64,000 nt of DNA from Ectothiorhodospira shaposhnikovii (GTDB taxonomy: Bacteria; Pseudomonadota; Gammaproteobacteria; Ectothiorhodospirales; Ectothiorhodospiraceae). The notes beneath the pieces are model-generated. The model searched no databases, was not told the origin of the DNA, and saw only the letters and a program-made list of their open reading frames with translations. Both the position numbers and the translations under genes were made by a program. This document shows, piece by piece, positions 9,260-16,086 of this stretch; the first letter of the stretch is position 1, and every line of letters starts with the position of its first letter. Location: NCBI RefSeq assembly GCF_022227765.1, contig NZ_JAJMLZ010000006.1, positions 62,001 to 126,000 of the forward strand, in the 5' to 3' direction.

Positions 9260-10717
9260 ATGATGACTTTCAAAAAGACTGCGATTTCAGCCGCTGTTGC
9301 CCTGGCATTCGGCCTTTCCGGCGCTGCATGGGCGGATGTTGGTAATCCCGGTGACGGTGATGGCGACAGAAACGCACAGGGTGCTTACGATTCCTTCAAC
9401 GCCACTGCCACGGATTCCTTCAACAATACGGCATCGGATTCCGGCAACAACAGCTGGACGGATTCCGCCAACGACAGTTCCGATAACAGCATCAATACCA
9501 ACATTGCCGACTCCGGCAATAATCAGTCGGACAACTCGAACAATTCCGACAATAGCCTGAATACGAATATTGCCGATTCCGGCAACAATCAGTCCGACAA
9601 CAGCACCAACACCAACATTGCCGACTCCGGTAATAACATGTCGGACAACTCGAACAATTCCGATAATTCCAATAATTCGGACAACAGTCTGAATACGAAT
9701 ATTGCCGATTCCGGTAATAACCAGTCCGACAACAGCACCAACACCAATATTGCCGACTCCGGCAATAATCAGTCGGACAACAGCATCAATACCAGTATTA
9801 CCGACTCCGGCAACAGCCAAGCGGATAACAATTCCGACAACAGCACCAACACCAATATTGCCGATTCCGGCAATAACCAGTCGGATAACAGCGTCAATAC
9901 CAGCATTGCCGACTCCGGCAACAATCAGTCGGATAACAGCATCAACACCAGCATCGCCGACTCGGGCAACAGCCAGGCGGACAACAACTCCGACAACAGC
10001 ACCAACACCAATACCAGCATTGCCGACTCCGGCAACAATCAGTCCGACAACAGCACCAACACCAATATTGCCGACTCCGGCAACAATAACTCCGACAATA
10101 GTGTCAATACCAATATTGCCGACTCCGGCAACAACCAGTCGGACAATTCCAACAACTCCGACAACAGCACCAACACCAATATTGCCGATTCCGGCAACAA
10201 CCAGTCCGACAACAGCATCAATACCACCGTCAACACCAGCGTGGCTGACTCCGGTAACGATCAGTCGGATAACAGCGTGAACGACTCGTTCAATATTTCC
10301 GACTCCGGAAACAATCAGTCGGATAACTCCAATAACTCCGACAACAGTGTCAATGACTCCTTCAATACCAATATTGCCGATTCCGGCAATAACTCATCGG
10401 ATAATTCCAATAACTCCGACAACAGTGTCGTGACCACGACGACCATTGATAACAGTGTTGCCGATTCCTTCAATGTCAACATTGCCTCAATGGTGGTGTC
10501 GGAGAACGATCTGAGCGGTGCGGTGACCGATACCTATCTGTATATCGAAGGGGAAGCCAACTACACCGCTTCCAACATGATCGGCGACAGTGGCTTCAGC
10601 AACTCCGCGGGTATCACCCAAGTGGCGCAGAACGCCGGTACCAACAGCTTGGTGCAGCAGCAGGTGTCTGTTCAGGCGCATCTGGGTCTGCCGGGTAATG
10701 GTGGCGGCAGCAACTGA
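9260..10717 (+). CDS. Secreted Asn/Ser/Asp-rich repeat protein, putative major functional-amyloid subunit (Fap/curli-like)
   Basis: A signal peptide (residues 1 to about 24, ending GAAWA) precedes about 370 residues of near-perfect repeats built on NTNIADSGNNQSDNS. There are about sixteen DSGN cores, some separated by extra NNSDNS units. The repeats contain no Cys, Lys or Arg and almost no aromatics, so the protein is strongly acidic and low-complexity. The last 95 residues are non-repetitive and end NSLVQQQVSVQAHLG. This tail resembles the small protein encoded next. Low-complexity polar repeats plus an adjacent C39 peptidase and FapF-like barrel suggest an extracellular amyloid fibre subunit. 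The repeat does not resemble Pseudomonas FapC closely, so no symbol is given. Confidence 0.75.
   Translation: MMTFKKTAISAAVALAFGLSGAAWADVGNPGDGDGDRNAQGAYDSFNATATDSFNNTASDSGNNSWTDSANDSSDNSINTNIADSGNNQSDNSNNSDNSLNTNIADSGNNQSDNSTNTNIADSGNNMSDNSNNSDNSNNSDNSLNTNIADSGNNQSDNSTNTNIADSGNNQSDNSINTSITDSGNSQADNNSDNSTNTNIADSGNNQSDNSVNTSIADSGNNQSDNSINTSIADSGNSQADNNSDNSTNTNTSIADSGNNQSDNSTNTNIADSGNNNSDNSVNTNIADSGNNQSDNSNNSDNSTNTNIADSGNNQSDNSINTTVNTSVADSGNDQSDNSVNDSFNISDSGNNQSDNSNNSDNSVNDSFNTNIADSGNNSSDNSNNSDNSVVTTTTIDNSVADSFNVNIASMVVSENDLSGAVTDTYLYIEGEANYTASNMIGDSGFSNSAGITQVAQNAGTNSLVQQQVSVQAHLGLPGNGGGSN
9480..10430 (+). repeat. Coding tandem repeats, 45- to 63-bp units
   Basis: The central part of the repeat-protein gene is imperfect tandem DNA repeats. 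The core ATTGCCGACTCCGGCAA recurs with synonymous changes (GAT/GAC, TCC/TCG, AAT/AAC). The codon-level variation with strict protein conservation suggests selection on the protein rather than very recent DNA duplication. Such arrays can expand or contract by slippage or recombination, and assembly copy number should be treated with care. Confidence 0.9.
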
Positions 10718-10752
10718 GAGACTGACCTGAGCCCTCAATGACTCAGGTGCTG

Positions 10753-10785
10753 CGTGAACGGCGGGCTTCATGTCCGCCGTTCGCG
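10753..10785 (+). promoter_or_regulatory. Intercistronic hairpin between the major and minor amyloid genes
   Basis: A 12-bp stem with one G-U pair (arms 10753-10764 and 10774-10785, core GAACGGCGG/CCGCCGTTC) and a 9-base loop lies 35 bases after the repeat-protein stop. There is no T-run, so it is not a typical terminator. Its position fits an RNA processing or stability element giving more major than minor subunit, as known for other fibre operons. The function is inferred. Confidence 0.5.
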
Positions 10786-10821
10786 GCTGAAAACAGATCC
10801 CAGAGTGTGGAGGTAGACGGG

Positions 10822-11181
10822 ATGTTCGGGTACGGAAGGTCAAGAACAGTCCATGCGGGGACCGCCTTGCTGCTGATGGCGGGTGCAGCCATGCTCCTGC
10901 CTGCCCACGCGGATGATTTTTCCTTGCCTGCCGCGGTGGATGTGGGCACGCTGGAAATGCAAAGGGCCAAACAGGATATTGCGACCCTGCAACTGAGCAA
11001 TATGACGTCCAATGCCGGTCTGTCCAACACCACCATGGAGGGTGTCTTTTCCAGTGGCGATAATATTCTCAACATGGGTGTGCTGGAACATGCCCACGGT
11101 ATCAATTCGATCATTCAGAATACAGGGCACAATGTCATCATTCAGGAGTCGTTGATCCTGAATGTCAACGTGTCACCCTGA
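10822..11181 (+). CDS. Small secreted protein resembling the C-terminus of the repeat protein, putative minor or nucleator amyloid subunit
   Basis: This 119-residue protein has a signal peptide ending LLPAHA before DDF. Its C-terminus (GINSIIQNTGHNVIIQESLI) aligns with the C-terminal tail of the upstream protein (GITQVAQNAGTNSLVQQQVS). The shared pattern is G-I-x2-[VI]-x-QN-x-G-x-N-x-[LI]-[VI]-Q. A fibre operon with one large and one small related subunit resembles FapC/FapB or CsgA/CsgB. GGAGG at 10809-10813 supports the start at 10822. Its stop is five bases before the preferred start of the C39 peptidase gene. Confidence 0.7.
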   Translation: MFGYGRSRTVHAGTALLLMAGAAMLLPAHADDFSLPAAVDVGTLEMQRAKQDIATLQLSNMTSNAGLSNTTMEGVFSSGDNILNMGVLEHAHGINSIIQNTGHNVIIQESLILNVNVSP

Positions 11182-11185
11182 TCTC

Positions 11186-11893
11186 ATGACGGCGAGGCTT
11201 CTTTTTTTTGTCATGCTGGTCGGTGGGGGTGTGCTGACATGGCCCATGGGTCTGCAGGCATCCGGGGTGGTGCATGTGCCGGGCCTTGTGGGAAGTCACC
11301 CAGTGAGCGTGACCAGCCTGCAGGGCATGCGTTTCAAGACGGTCGTTCGCCAGCGCTATGATTTCAGTTGCGGATCGGCGGCACTGGCAACCTTGCTGAC
11401 CTATCACTATGGTCGGCCTGTTTCAGAACAGGATACGTTCAACGCCATGTTTGAAATGGGAGATCAGGAGCGCATCAGACAGCAGGGATTTTCCATGCTT
11501 GACATGAAGCGTTATCTACAGACGCGTCAAGGCCTGGGTTCGGATGGGTTTCGTCTACCACTGGAAAAACTGGAGGAGTTGGGGGTTCCCGCCATTGCCC
11601 TGGTGAATATCGATGGGTATCGGCATTTCGTCGTGATCAAGGGGATTCGTGATGAACGAGTGCTGTTGGGTGACCCCGCCTTGGGTATTCGGGATTACTC
11701 CAAGGCCGGATTCAAGGAGATCTGGAGCAACGACATTCTATTCCTGATTCGTGACGAGGTGAGTCGCGGTCGTGAGCAGTTCAATGCACCGGTGTCCTGG
11801 GAAGCACTCACGAAACCGCCCTACGGGACAGCACTGGCACGCGATGGGCTGTCCAATTTCCTACTGTCCCTGCCCAGGGCTTCCGACTGGTAG
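11186..11893 (+). CDS. fapD: Exported C39-family cysteine peptidase, FapD-like
   Basis: This is a periplasmic papain-fold peptidase of 235 residues. A signal peptide (MTARLLFFVMLVGGGVLTWP) precedes the catalytic segment RQRYDFSCGSAALATLL (nucleophile Cys), the histidine in GYRHFVVIKG and the aspartate in LLGDPALG. C39 domains cleave after double glycines, and FapD-type stand-alone versions belong to functional-amyloid operons. The start at 11186 gives a clean signal peptide; an ATG at 11162 overlapping the previous gene is an alternative. A recognisable double-glycine-like site lies in the next gene's product. Confidence 0.82.
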   Translation: MTARLLFFVMLVGGGVLTWPMGLQASGVVHVPGLVGSHPVSVTSLQGMRFKTVVRQRYDFSCGSAALATLLTYHYGRPVSEQDTFNAMFEMGDQERIRQQGFSMLDMKRYLQTRQGLGSDGFRLPLEKLEELGVPAIALVNIDGYRHFVVIKGIRDERVLLGDPALGIRDYSKAGFKEIWSNDILFLIRDEVSRGREQFNAPVSWEALTKPPYGTALARDGLSNFLLSLPRASDW

Positions 11894-11906
11894 TTGAGGA
11901 GGGCAT

Positions 11907-12404
11907 ATGGGTGACGTGCTGCATGGCATGGTTGGAAGAATGGCCGTCTTACTGTGGGTGGCGGCAACGCCATTCGCCCCCCTCAAGGCGGATCCTTCTT
12001 CCTTCCTGGATACTCTTGAATGGGCACGGGTACCTGATGTTGAACTGGCAGAGCAGCGCGGGGGGCTTGTACGGCGAGGTGGTTTTGAGCTGACACTGGG
12101 TCTGGAGCGCATCACCGCCATCAATGGAGAGGTGGTGGCGCATACGGTACTGCTCGATTCGGCCGGCACACGAGTGGGCCTTGAGGCCTTGGGTGGTCTC
12201 CATGTCATGACCGGGCTGGACGGCATGCGGATCGAGCAGCTTTCAGGGGCCGGATGGGCCACCGTGATCCAGAATACCCTCAATGAGCAGATGATCGCCA
12301 ATCACACCATCATGAATATCGGTCTGACAGGCATGGACCTGTCCCGGATGGAATTGCAGCGTGTCATGGATGCCGGCTTGATTCAGGGGTTGCGAGGCTA
12401 TTGA
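11907..12404 (+). CDS. Exported protein in FapE position with double-glycine-like processing site
   Basis: This is a 165-residue protein with an N-terminal hydrophobic export signal (MAVLLWVAATPFAPLKA). Residues about 43-54 read VPDVELAEQRGG. This fits the C39 recognition pattern, with Glu at -8, Leu at -7 and Gly-Gly at -2/-1 of the presumed cut. The C-terminus ATVIQNTLNEQMIANHTIMN recalls the QN-containing tails of the two upstream amyloid proteins. It starts 13 bases after the C39 peptidase stop. It sits where FapE would be, but no direct family match can be claimed. Export and cleavage are predictions. Confidence 0.6.
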   Translation: MGDVLHGMVGRMAVLLWVAATPFAPLKADPSSFLDTLEWARVPDVELAEQRGGLVRRGGFELTLGLERITAINGEVVAHTVLLDSAGTRVGLEALGGLHVMTGLDGMRIEQLSGAGWATVIQNTLNEQMIANHTIMNIGLTGMDLSRMELQRVMDAGLIQGLRGY

Positions 12405-12438
12405 GGATCTGCCTGTCCGGGATCTTTTCCGGTGATCG

Positions 12439-13494
12439 TCAGAATCGCATTGGAAAACGCAGGGATACCTGAGTGTCCGGTGCCGCCGAGGTGGCTCCGA
12501 TCCCCACCGAGACATTCATGCTGGTCCGGTCCGACAGGCGGTGTGACAGCCCCCAGAGGAAGGTCCCGACCTGAATACGGTCGAAAGCCGGATCCAGAGG
12601 TTCCCCGATTTCCCGCTTGGTCTTGAAGACCATGCTGTGGTCATAGCCGAAACTGACGGAAGTCCGGTTGTTGAGCGCGATGCCGACACCCATGCTCAAT
12701 CCCAGAGCGTCACCGGGATCGATCTTGCCCTGACCACCACCGACGTCCCTCTCCACGTTCCAGAGATAGCTGATATTGCCATAGATCACGGCCGGGTCCG
12801 TGGGGTAGATCATGGTCAGGCTCGGCTGCACGGCCCAGAAACCAGAGCCGGTGGGCTGCTCCACGAAGACTTCGGTGATCCGTTCACCTTCTTCATTGGT
12901 GATCTCCCTGCGTTCCACGTCAAACGGTGATGTCCCGGTGGTGCTCTTGACCCGCAGATTGCCGATGAAGAAGGGTTTGCCGGTGACGGCGCGGTTGAAT
13001 TGATAGTGCAGGCCCAGTTCCACGTCGCCCAGGCCGCTGCCGTCGGAGCCGGCTATCTGATCGCCGGAAGTACCCACCAAAATCTCCCGACGCCGCAGGG
13101 ACTCATCCCGCCAGACATAGGGGATCCGCAAGCCCACTTCGATCCGGTCGGTCAGGCCATACCGCAGGGCGATGGCCGCCGTGAGGGTATCCCTTTGCAC
13201 TTCGCTGACGTCGATGAGCCCGATGGCGATGGCCGGCAGGATGGTGAAGCCGTCGATGGCCACGGTGGTGGATGAACTGTGCACGTACTGCAGCGAGGGT
13301 TCCATGACCCATTGGCCTTTGGGCGTGAGCAGGCCCCGTTCTTCAAAGACCGCCGCCACGTCCGCCTGTCGCTGATCTTCGGGAGGGCGTTCACCGACGG
13401 CTTCCGGGGTCTGGGCCCAGGCCGCGGAGGAGGCGAGGTAAACGGAAAGGAGCGGAGCGGCGACTGACAAGACGCATTTTACGGACTTTGACAT
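12439..13494 (-). CDS. fapF: FapF-like outer-membrane beta-barrel (amyloid secretion pore)
   Basis: This 351-residue protein has a signal peptide ending SSAAWAQ and a short helical segment (RQADVAAVFEERG). The segments LTPKGQWVMEPSLQYVHSSS, AIAIGLIDVSEVQRDTLTAA, GLTDRIEVGLRIPYVWRDE and GSGLGDVELGLHYQFN strongly recall FapF, the trimeric pore that exports fap amyloid subunits. The C-terminal residue is Phe (RFPMRF), as in outer-membrane barrels. AGGA about eight bases upstream supports the start at 13494; a longer frame would overlap the regulator gene. It is convergent with the amyloid operon, 34 bases from it, and lies 46 bases downstream of the regulator gene. Confidence 0.82.
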   Translation of the reverse strand: MSKSVKCVLSVAAPLLSVYLASSAAWAQTPEAVGERPPEDQRQADVAAVFEERGLLTPKGQWVMEPSLQYVHSSSTTVAIDGFTILPAIAIGLIDVSEVQRDTLTAAIALRYGLTDRIEVGLRIPYVWRDESLRRREILVGTSGDQIAGSDGSGLGDVELGLHYQFNRAVTGKPFFIGNLRVKSTTGTSPFDVERREITNEEGERITEVFVEQPTGSGFWAVQPSLTMIYPTDPAVIYGNISYLWNVERDVGGGQGKIDPGDALGLSMGVGIALNNRTSVSFGYDHSMVFKTKREIGEPLDPAFDRIQVGTFLWGLSHRLSDRTSMNVSVGIGATSAAPDTQVSLRFPMRF

Positions 13495-13540
13495 GCAGAC
13501 ATTCCTGTGGCGGCGAGTGGCGCTTGCATGGCTGGGTGAT

Positions 13541-14926
13541 TCAGGGGTGGCTTGACATGGATTCCCGCGTGGGTTCCTGTCCCGATAGCGGGATGTCGTG
13601 ACGGCGGGCCAGTCGGTAGAGCGTGATGCGCGAGACGCCGAGCCGGCGGGCGGCGGCGGAGACGTTGCCTTCGCAGAGCTGCAGGGCGTCCTGAATGGCC
13701 TGGCGTTCCGCGTCTGCACGAATGGCTTCAAGACTGACATGCCTGGAGGCGGTGACCAGGACATCCTCCAGTCCCAGGTCCGAGGGCTGGATGAAGCGAT
13801 GTTCACAGAGCACCAGGGCCCGTCGGACGCGGTTGATCAGCTCGCGAACATTGCCCGGCCAGCGATGGTCGCGGATGGCCTCCAGGGAGGCAGCGCTGAA
13901 CCCCTTCACCGGTCTGGCCCGGTCGGTGGAAAACTTGCGGAAGAAATGCCTGGCCATCAGTACGGCGTCGCAGCCCCGCTCCCGCAGCGGGGGCATTTCG
14001 AAACGGAGTACGTCCAGCCGGTAGTAGAGGTCTTCCCGAAAACGCCCGGAGTGAACCGCGGCCTCCAGGTCCACGTGGGTGGCGGCAACCACCCGGACAT
14101 CCACCTTTTCCTCATGGTCGCTGCCCACTTTCTGAACCGTCTGGTTTTGCAGGAATCGCAGCAGGGCTGCCTGGACTTCCAACGGCAGATCACCGATTTC
14201 GTCAAGAAACAGCGTGCCGCCATTGGCTGCCTGCACCCGGCCCGCGCGGGCCTTGTGCGCTCCGGTGAAGGCGCCGCGTTCGTGACCGAAAAGTTCCGAC
14301 TGGATCAGGGAAGCGGGAACGGCGGCGCAGTTGATGGCCTCAAAGGGGCCGTCAGCCCGAGGGGATTGGTCATGGACCGCTCGGGCCGCCAGCTCCTTAC
14401 CGGTCCCGCTCTCCCCGGTGATGAGTACCGGGGCGCTGACCCTTGCCACTTTGGCAATGGTGCGCATCACCTGAAGCATGGCCGGGCTTTCGCCGATCAA
14501 GGGGCTGTCTTTGAGCTTGACGGAGATGGGAGGGGGGGTGTGGAGCAGCTGGGCCATCCCGGCGGCATGACCCAGGACGACTTGCAGGCGATAAGGGTCG
14601 ATGGGTAGAGAGTGAAAATCATGGCAGCAATGACGCAGCAGTTCCCTCACTCGGGTTTCCCACAGCAGGGTGGGTTCCACCAAGGCGACCCATTCGGTGT
14701 CGCTGTGGCGGCGCAGAAATGCCTCCAGGTCCGGCAGGAGCGCCTGGGTGGATGCCTGCAGAAGGAATGCGCCGACCGGGACATGCTCCTGAGTCAGAAA
14801 CGCCTCTGCCTCTGCCACGGTGGTGGCTGCCAGCACGCACCAGTGACTGCCCAGCGGCGGTGGGCTTGGGGCATGGGAACAATCGATCCAGAGCAGCCGG
14901 TGATGGGATTCTCGGCCTGAGTCCAT
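13541..14926 (-). CDS. VpsR-like sigma-54-dependent transcriptional activator
   Basis: This is a bacterial enhancer-binding protein of 461 residues. The N-terminal region (1-140) is an atypical, receiver-like VpsR-type domain without a clear phospho-acceptor pattern. The central AAA+ domain has Walker A GESGTGKE at 171-178, the sigma-54-contacting loop GAFTGA near 218-223, Walker [14 protein letters not shown] and the arginine-finger region. A Fis-type helix-turn-helix ([19 protein letters not shown]) closes the protein. VpsR and FleQ relatives respond to cyclic di-GMP and control matrix genes. Its position next to a sigma-54 promoter for an amyloid gene makes that its probable target. Confidence 0.88.
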   Translation of the reverse strand: MDSGRESHHRLLWIDCSHAPSPPPLGSHWCVLAATTVAEAEAFLTQEHVPVGAFLLQASTQALLPDLEAFLRRHSDTEWVALVEPTLLWETRVRELLRHCCHDFHSLPIDPYRLQVVLGHAAGMAQLLHTPPPISVKLKDSPLIGESPAMLQVMRTIAKVARVSAPVLITGESGTGKELAARAVHDQSPRADGPFEAINCAAVPASLIQSELFGHERGAFTGAHKARAGRVQAANGGTLFLDEIGDLPLEVQAALLRFLQNQTVQKVGSDHEEKVDVRVVAATHVDLEAAVHSGRFREDLYYRLDVLRFEMPPLRERGCDAVLMARHFFRKFSTDRARPVKGFSAASLEAIRDHRWPGNVRELINRVRRALVLCEHRFIQPSDLGLEDVLVTASRHVSLEAIRADAERQAIQDALQLCEGNVSAAARRLGVSRITLYRLARRHDIPLSGQEPTRESMSSHP

Positions 14927-14985
14927 AATGGTACTCCCCCGCTATGTCCCTTTCCGTGGCGTATGATGACAGATACAGCCCTGTT

Positions 14986-15000
14986 AACTATGCAATAGTT
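14986..15000. promoter_or_regulatory. Small palindrome upstream of the sigma-54 activator gene
   Basis: AACTAT-GCA-ATAGTT is a perfect 6-bp inverted repeat 60 bases upstream of the activator start, in an AT-rich stretch (14986-15040) that stands out from the GC-rich surroundings. It could be an operator or part of the activator's promoter region. No regulator can be assigned. Confidence 0.3.
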
Positions 15001-15042
15001 GAGCCATTTATTAAATTTTATTCATTACAACGACTTATAGTG

Positions 15043-15068
15043 CCGCCTTGGGAGGTGGTTCTTTTTTT
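15043..15068 (+). terminator. Rho-independent terminator-like hairpin
   Basis: CCGCCT (15043-15048), loop TGGG and AGGTGG (15053-15058) form a 6-bp stem followed by TTCTTTTTTT. On the plus strand this is a good intrinsic terminator, yet no plus-strand gene precedes it for several kilobases. It could end a short plus-strand RNA from 14927-15040. Alternatively its reverse complement follows the minus-strand DUF192 gene. Confidence 0.4.
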
Positions 15069-15095
15069 GTAAAGTTTTACGACGGTTTTGGCCGA

Positions 15096-15563
15096 TCAAC
15101 GGGGCAATTCGGCCACGGCCTGCCCGGGGTGAATCCCGCGATCCTCGAACCATCCCTGCCGCATCTCCAGGGCATAGCGGACCGGGCCGGCGGAATGGTG
15201 CAGGGTTCGACTGTGGGGCTGCATTCGGGCGATGTTCAATATCCGCCCTTGCTCGTCGATGAAGGCGACCGACAGCGGCAGGGGCGTGTTGAGCATCCAC
15301 ATGGCCACCGGCTCGGGCTGTTCCCAGACGAAGAGCATGCCGTGGTCCGGGGGCAGGGACTCCCGGAACATGAGTCCGCGGGCGCGCAGGGGGGCGGTGT
15401 CGGCCACTTCGGCGGTCAAGGGATGGTCGCCGATGCGCAGGGAAATGACGGCCGGGTTGGCCGATGCCGCCGCCCCGTGCCCGTCCTGCTCCTGGGCGGG
15501 CAGGCAGGCGGTGATCAGTAGCAGTGTCGACAGCAGCGCCAGGAGTCGCTGGGACATGTTCAT
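15096..15563 (-). CDS. DUF192 family lipoprotein
   Basis: This is a predicted lipoprotein of 155 residues. The lipobox LLLITAC lies near residue 20. The DUF192 domain includes LRARGLMFRESLPPDHGMLF and the core AFIDEQGRILNIARMQPHS. DUF192 proteins are small beta-barrel-like envelope proteins of unsettled function. The ATG at 15563 overlaps the stop of the upstream HMA gene (ATGA), which indicates translational coupling and fixes the start. It ends just before the hairpin at 15043-15068. Confidence 0.88.
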   Translation of the reverse strand: MNMSQRLLALLSTLLLITACLPAQEQDGHGAAASANPAVISLRIGDHPLTAEVADTAPLRARGLMFRESLPPDHGMLFVWEQPEPVAMWMLNTPLPLSVAFIDEQGRILNIARMQPHSRTLHHSAGPVRYALEMRQGWFEDRGIHPGQAVAELPR

Positions 15564-15763
15564 CCGTTTTTTTCCGGGAACCCCAGTTCGGTCAGTCGCT
15601 CGACCAGGGTGTCCCGCAAGGCCGGGTCGGCGTCCACGGTGACGGCGCCCGTGGCCACGTCCACGTCCACCTGTCCGACGCCGGGCAGTTGTCCCAGGCC
15701 CTTTTTGATGCTGTTGGCGCAGGCGCCGCACTGGATGTTGCCGAGAGTGAGGGTGATGCTCAT
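15560..15763 (-). CDS. Heavy-metal-associated (HMA) domain protein, CopZ-like copper chaperone
   Basis: This is a 67-residue single-domain ferredoxin-like protein with the metal-binding loop GNIQCGACANSIKKGLG (CxxC). It also has the conserved second half PGVGQVDVDVATGAVTVDAD and ends LTELGFPEKNG. Such proteins bind Cu(I) or another soft metal and pass it to P-type ATPases or sensors; none is nearby. It is translationally coupled to the DUF192 lipoprotein. The usual first motif residue Met (MxCxxC) is replaced by Ile (IQCGAC), which is seen in some relatives. Confidence 0.87.
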   Translation of the reverse strand: MSITLTLGNIQCGACANSIKKGLGQLPGVGQVDVDVATGAVTVDADPALRDTLVERLTELGFPEKNG

Positions 15764-15869
15764 GGGGTGGATCTCCCTAATTGGATGGTGCGGGATTTGG
15801 GGGATGTGTCTGAACAGGTCATTGCCTTGTTTAACAGGATATCGCCTGGTTTGAAAAGGTTCCCCCCGT

Positions 15870-15980
15870 GGGTCATTCCCCCTCTATGGGTCATTCCTCT
15901 CTATGGGTCATTCCCGCGAAAGCGGGAATCCAGCAGTGCTAAGGACACCCTCTGGACTCCCGCTTTCGCGGGAGTGACGG
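15870..15980. repeat. REPIN-like paired palindromes with GGGTCATTCC direct repeats
   Basis: Two hairpins of one family face each other. The first is ATTCCCGC-GAAA-GCGGGAAT at 15910-15929, and the second is ACTCCCGC-TTTC-GCGGGAGT at 15956-15975. The 74-bp unit begins GTCA and ends TGAC, and its inner parts (CCAG / CTGG) also pair. Upstream, GGGTCATTCC occurs three times (15870-15879, 15888-15897, 15905-15914). With the tandem array that follows, this fills most of the 323-base gap between the HMA gene and ilvD. Confidence 0.85.
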
Positions 15981-16037
15981 GTAAACGGGAGTGACGGGTA
16001 AGCGGGAGTGACGGGTAAGCGGGAGTGACGGATAGGT
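15970..16037. repeat. 17-bp tandem repeat, four copies
   Basis: GGGAGTGACGGGTAAGC-type units occupy 15970-15986, 15987-16003, 16004-16020 and 16021-16037, with the middle two identical. The array begins within the right end of the REPIN-like element and looks like repeated duplication of that end. It ends 49 bases before ilvD. Confidence 0.9.
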
Positions 16038-16086
16038 CAGTGGAAGGTGTAAACTGTACGGTCTTGGCAGCACTTCGGAGTTCACC

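Noticed and set aside
9702-10280. Long frames in other registers of the repeat gene (Thr/Pro-rich plus strand, Ile/Val/Gly-rich minus strand)
   Set aside because: They are shadows of the repeated codons. Only the register with signal peptide and strong ribosome site makes a credible protein.
9480-10430. CRISPR-like appearance of regularly spaced repeats
   Set aside because: The repeats lie in one long open frame, code a constant protein pattern and vary at synonymous positions. There are no unique spacers and no cas genes.
11186-11893. Bacteriocin-processing ABC exporter
   Set aside because: The C39 domain stands alone behind a signal peptide, with no transporter or ATPase domains. The FapD context fits better.
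13495-13806. Extended N-terminus of the FapF-like gene
   Set aside because: The extension overlaps the regulator coding region in another frame. The signal peptide and ribosome site fix the start at 13494.
15970-16037. Short CRISPR array
   Set aside because: The 17-bp units are contiguous with no spacers, so this is a simple tandem repeat derived from the palindromic element.
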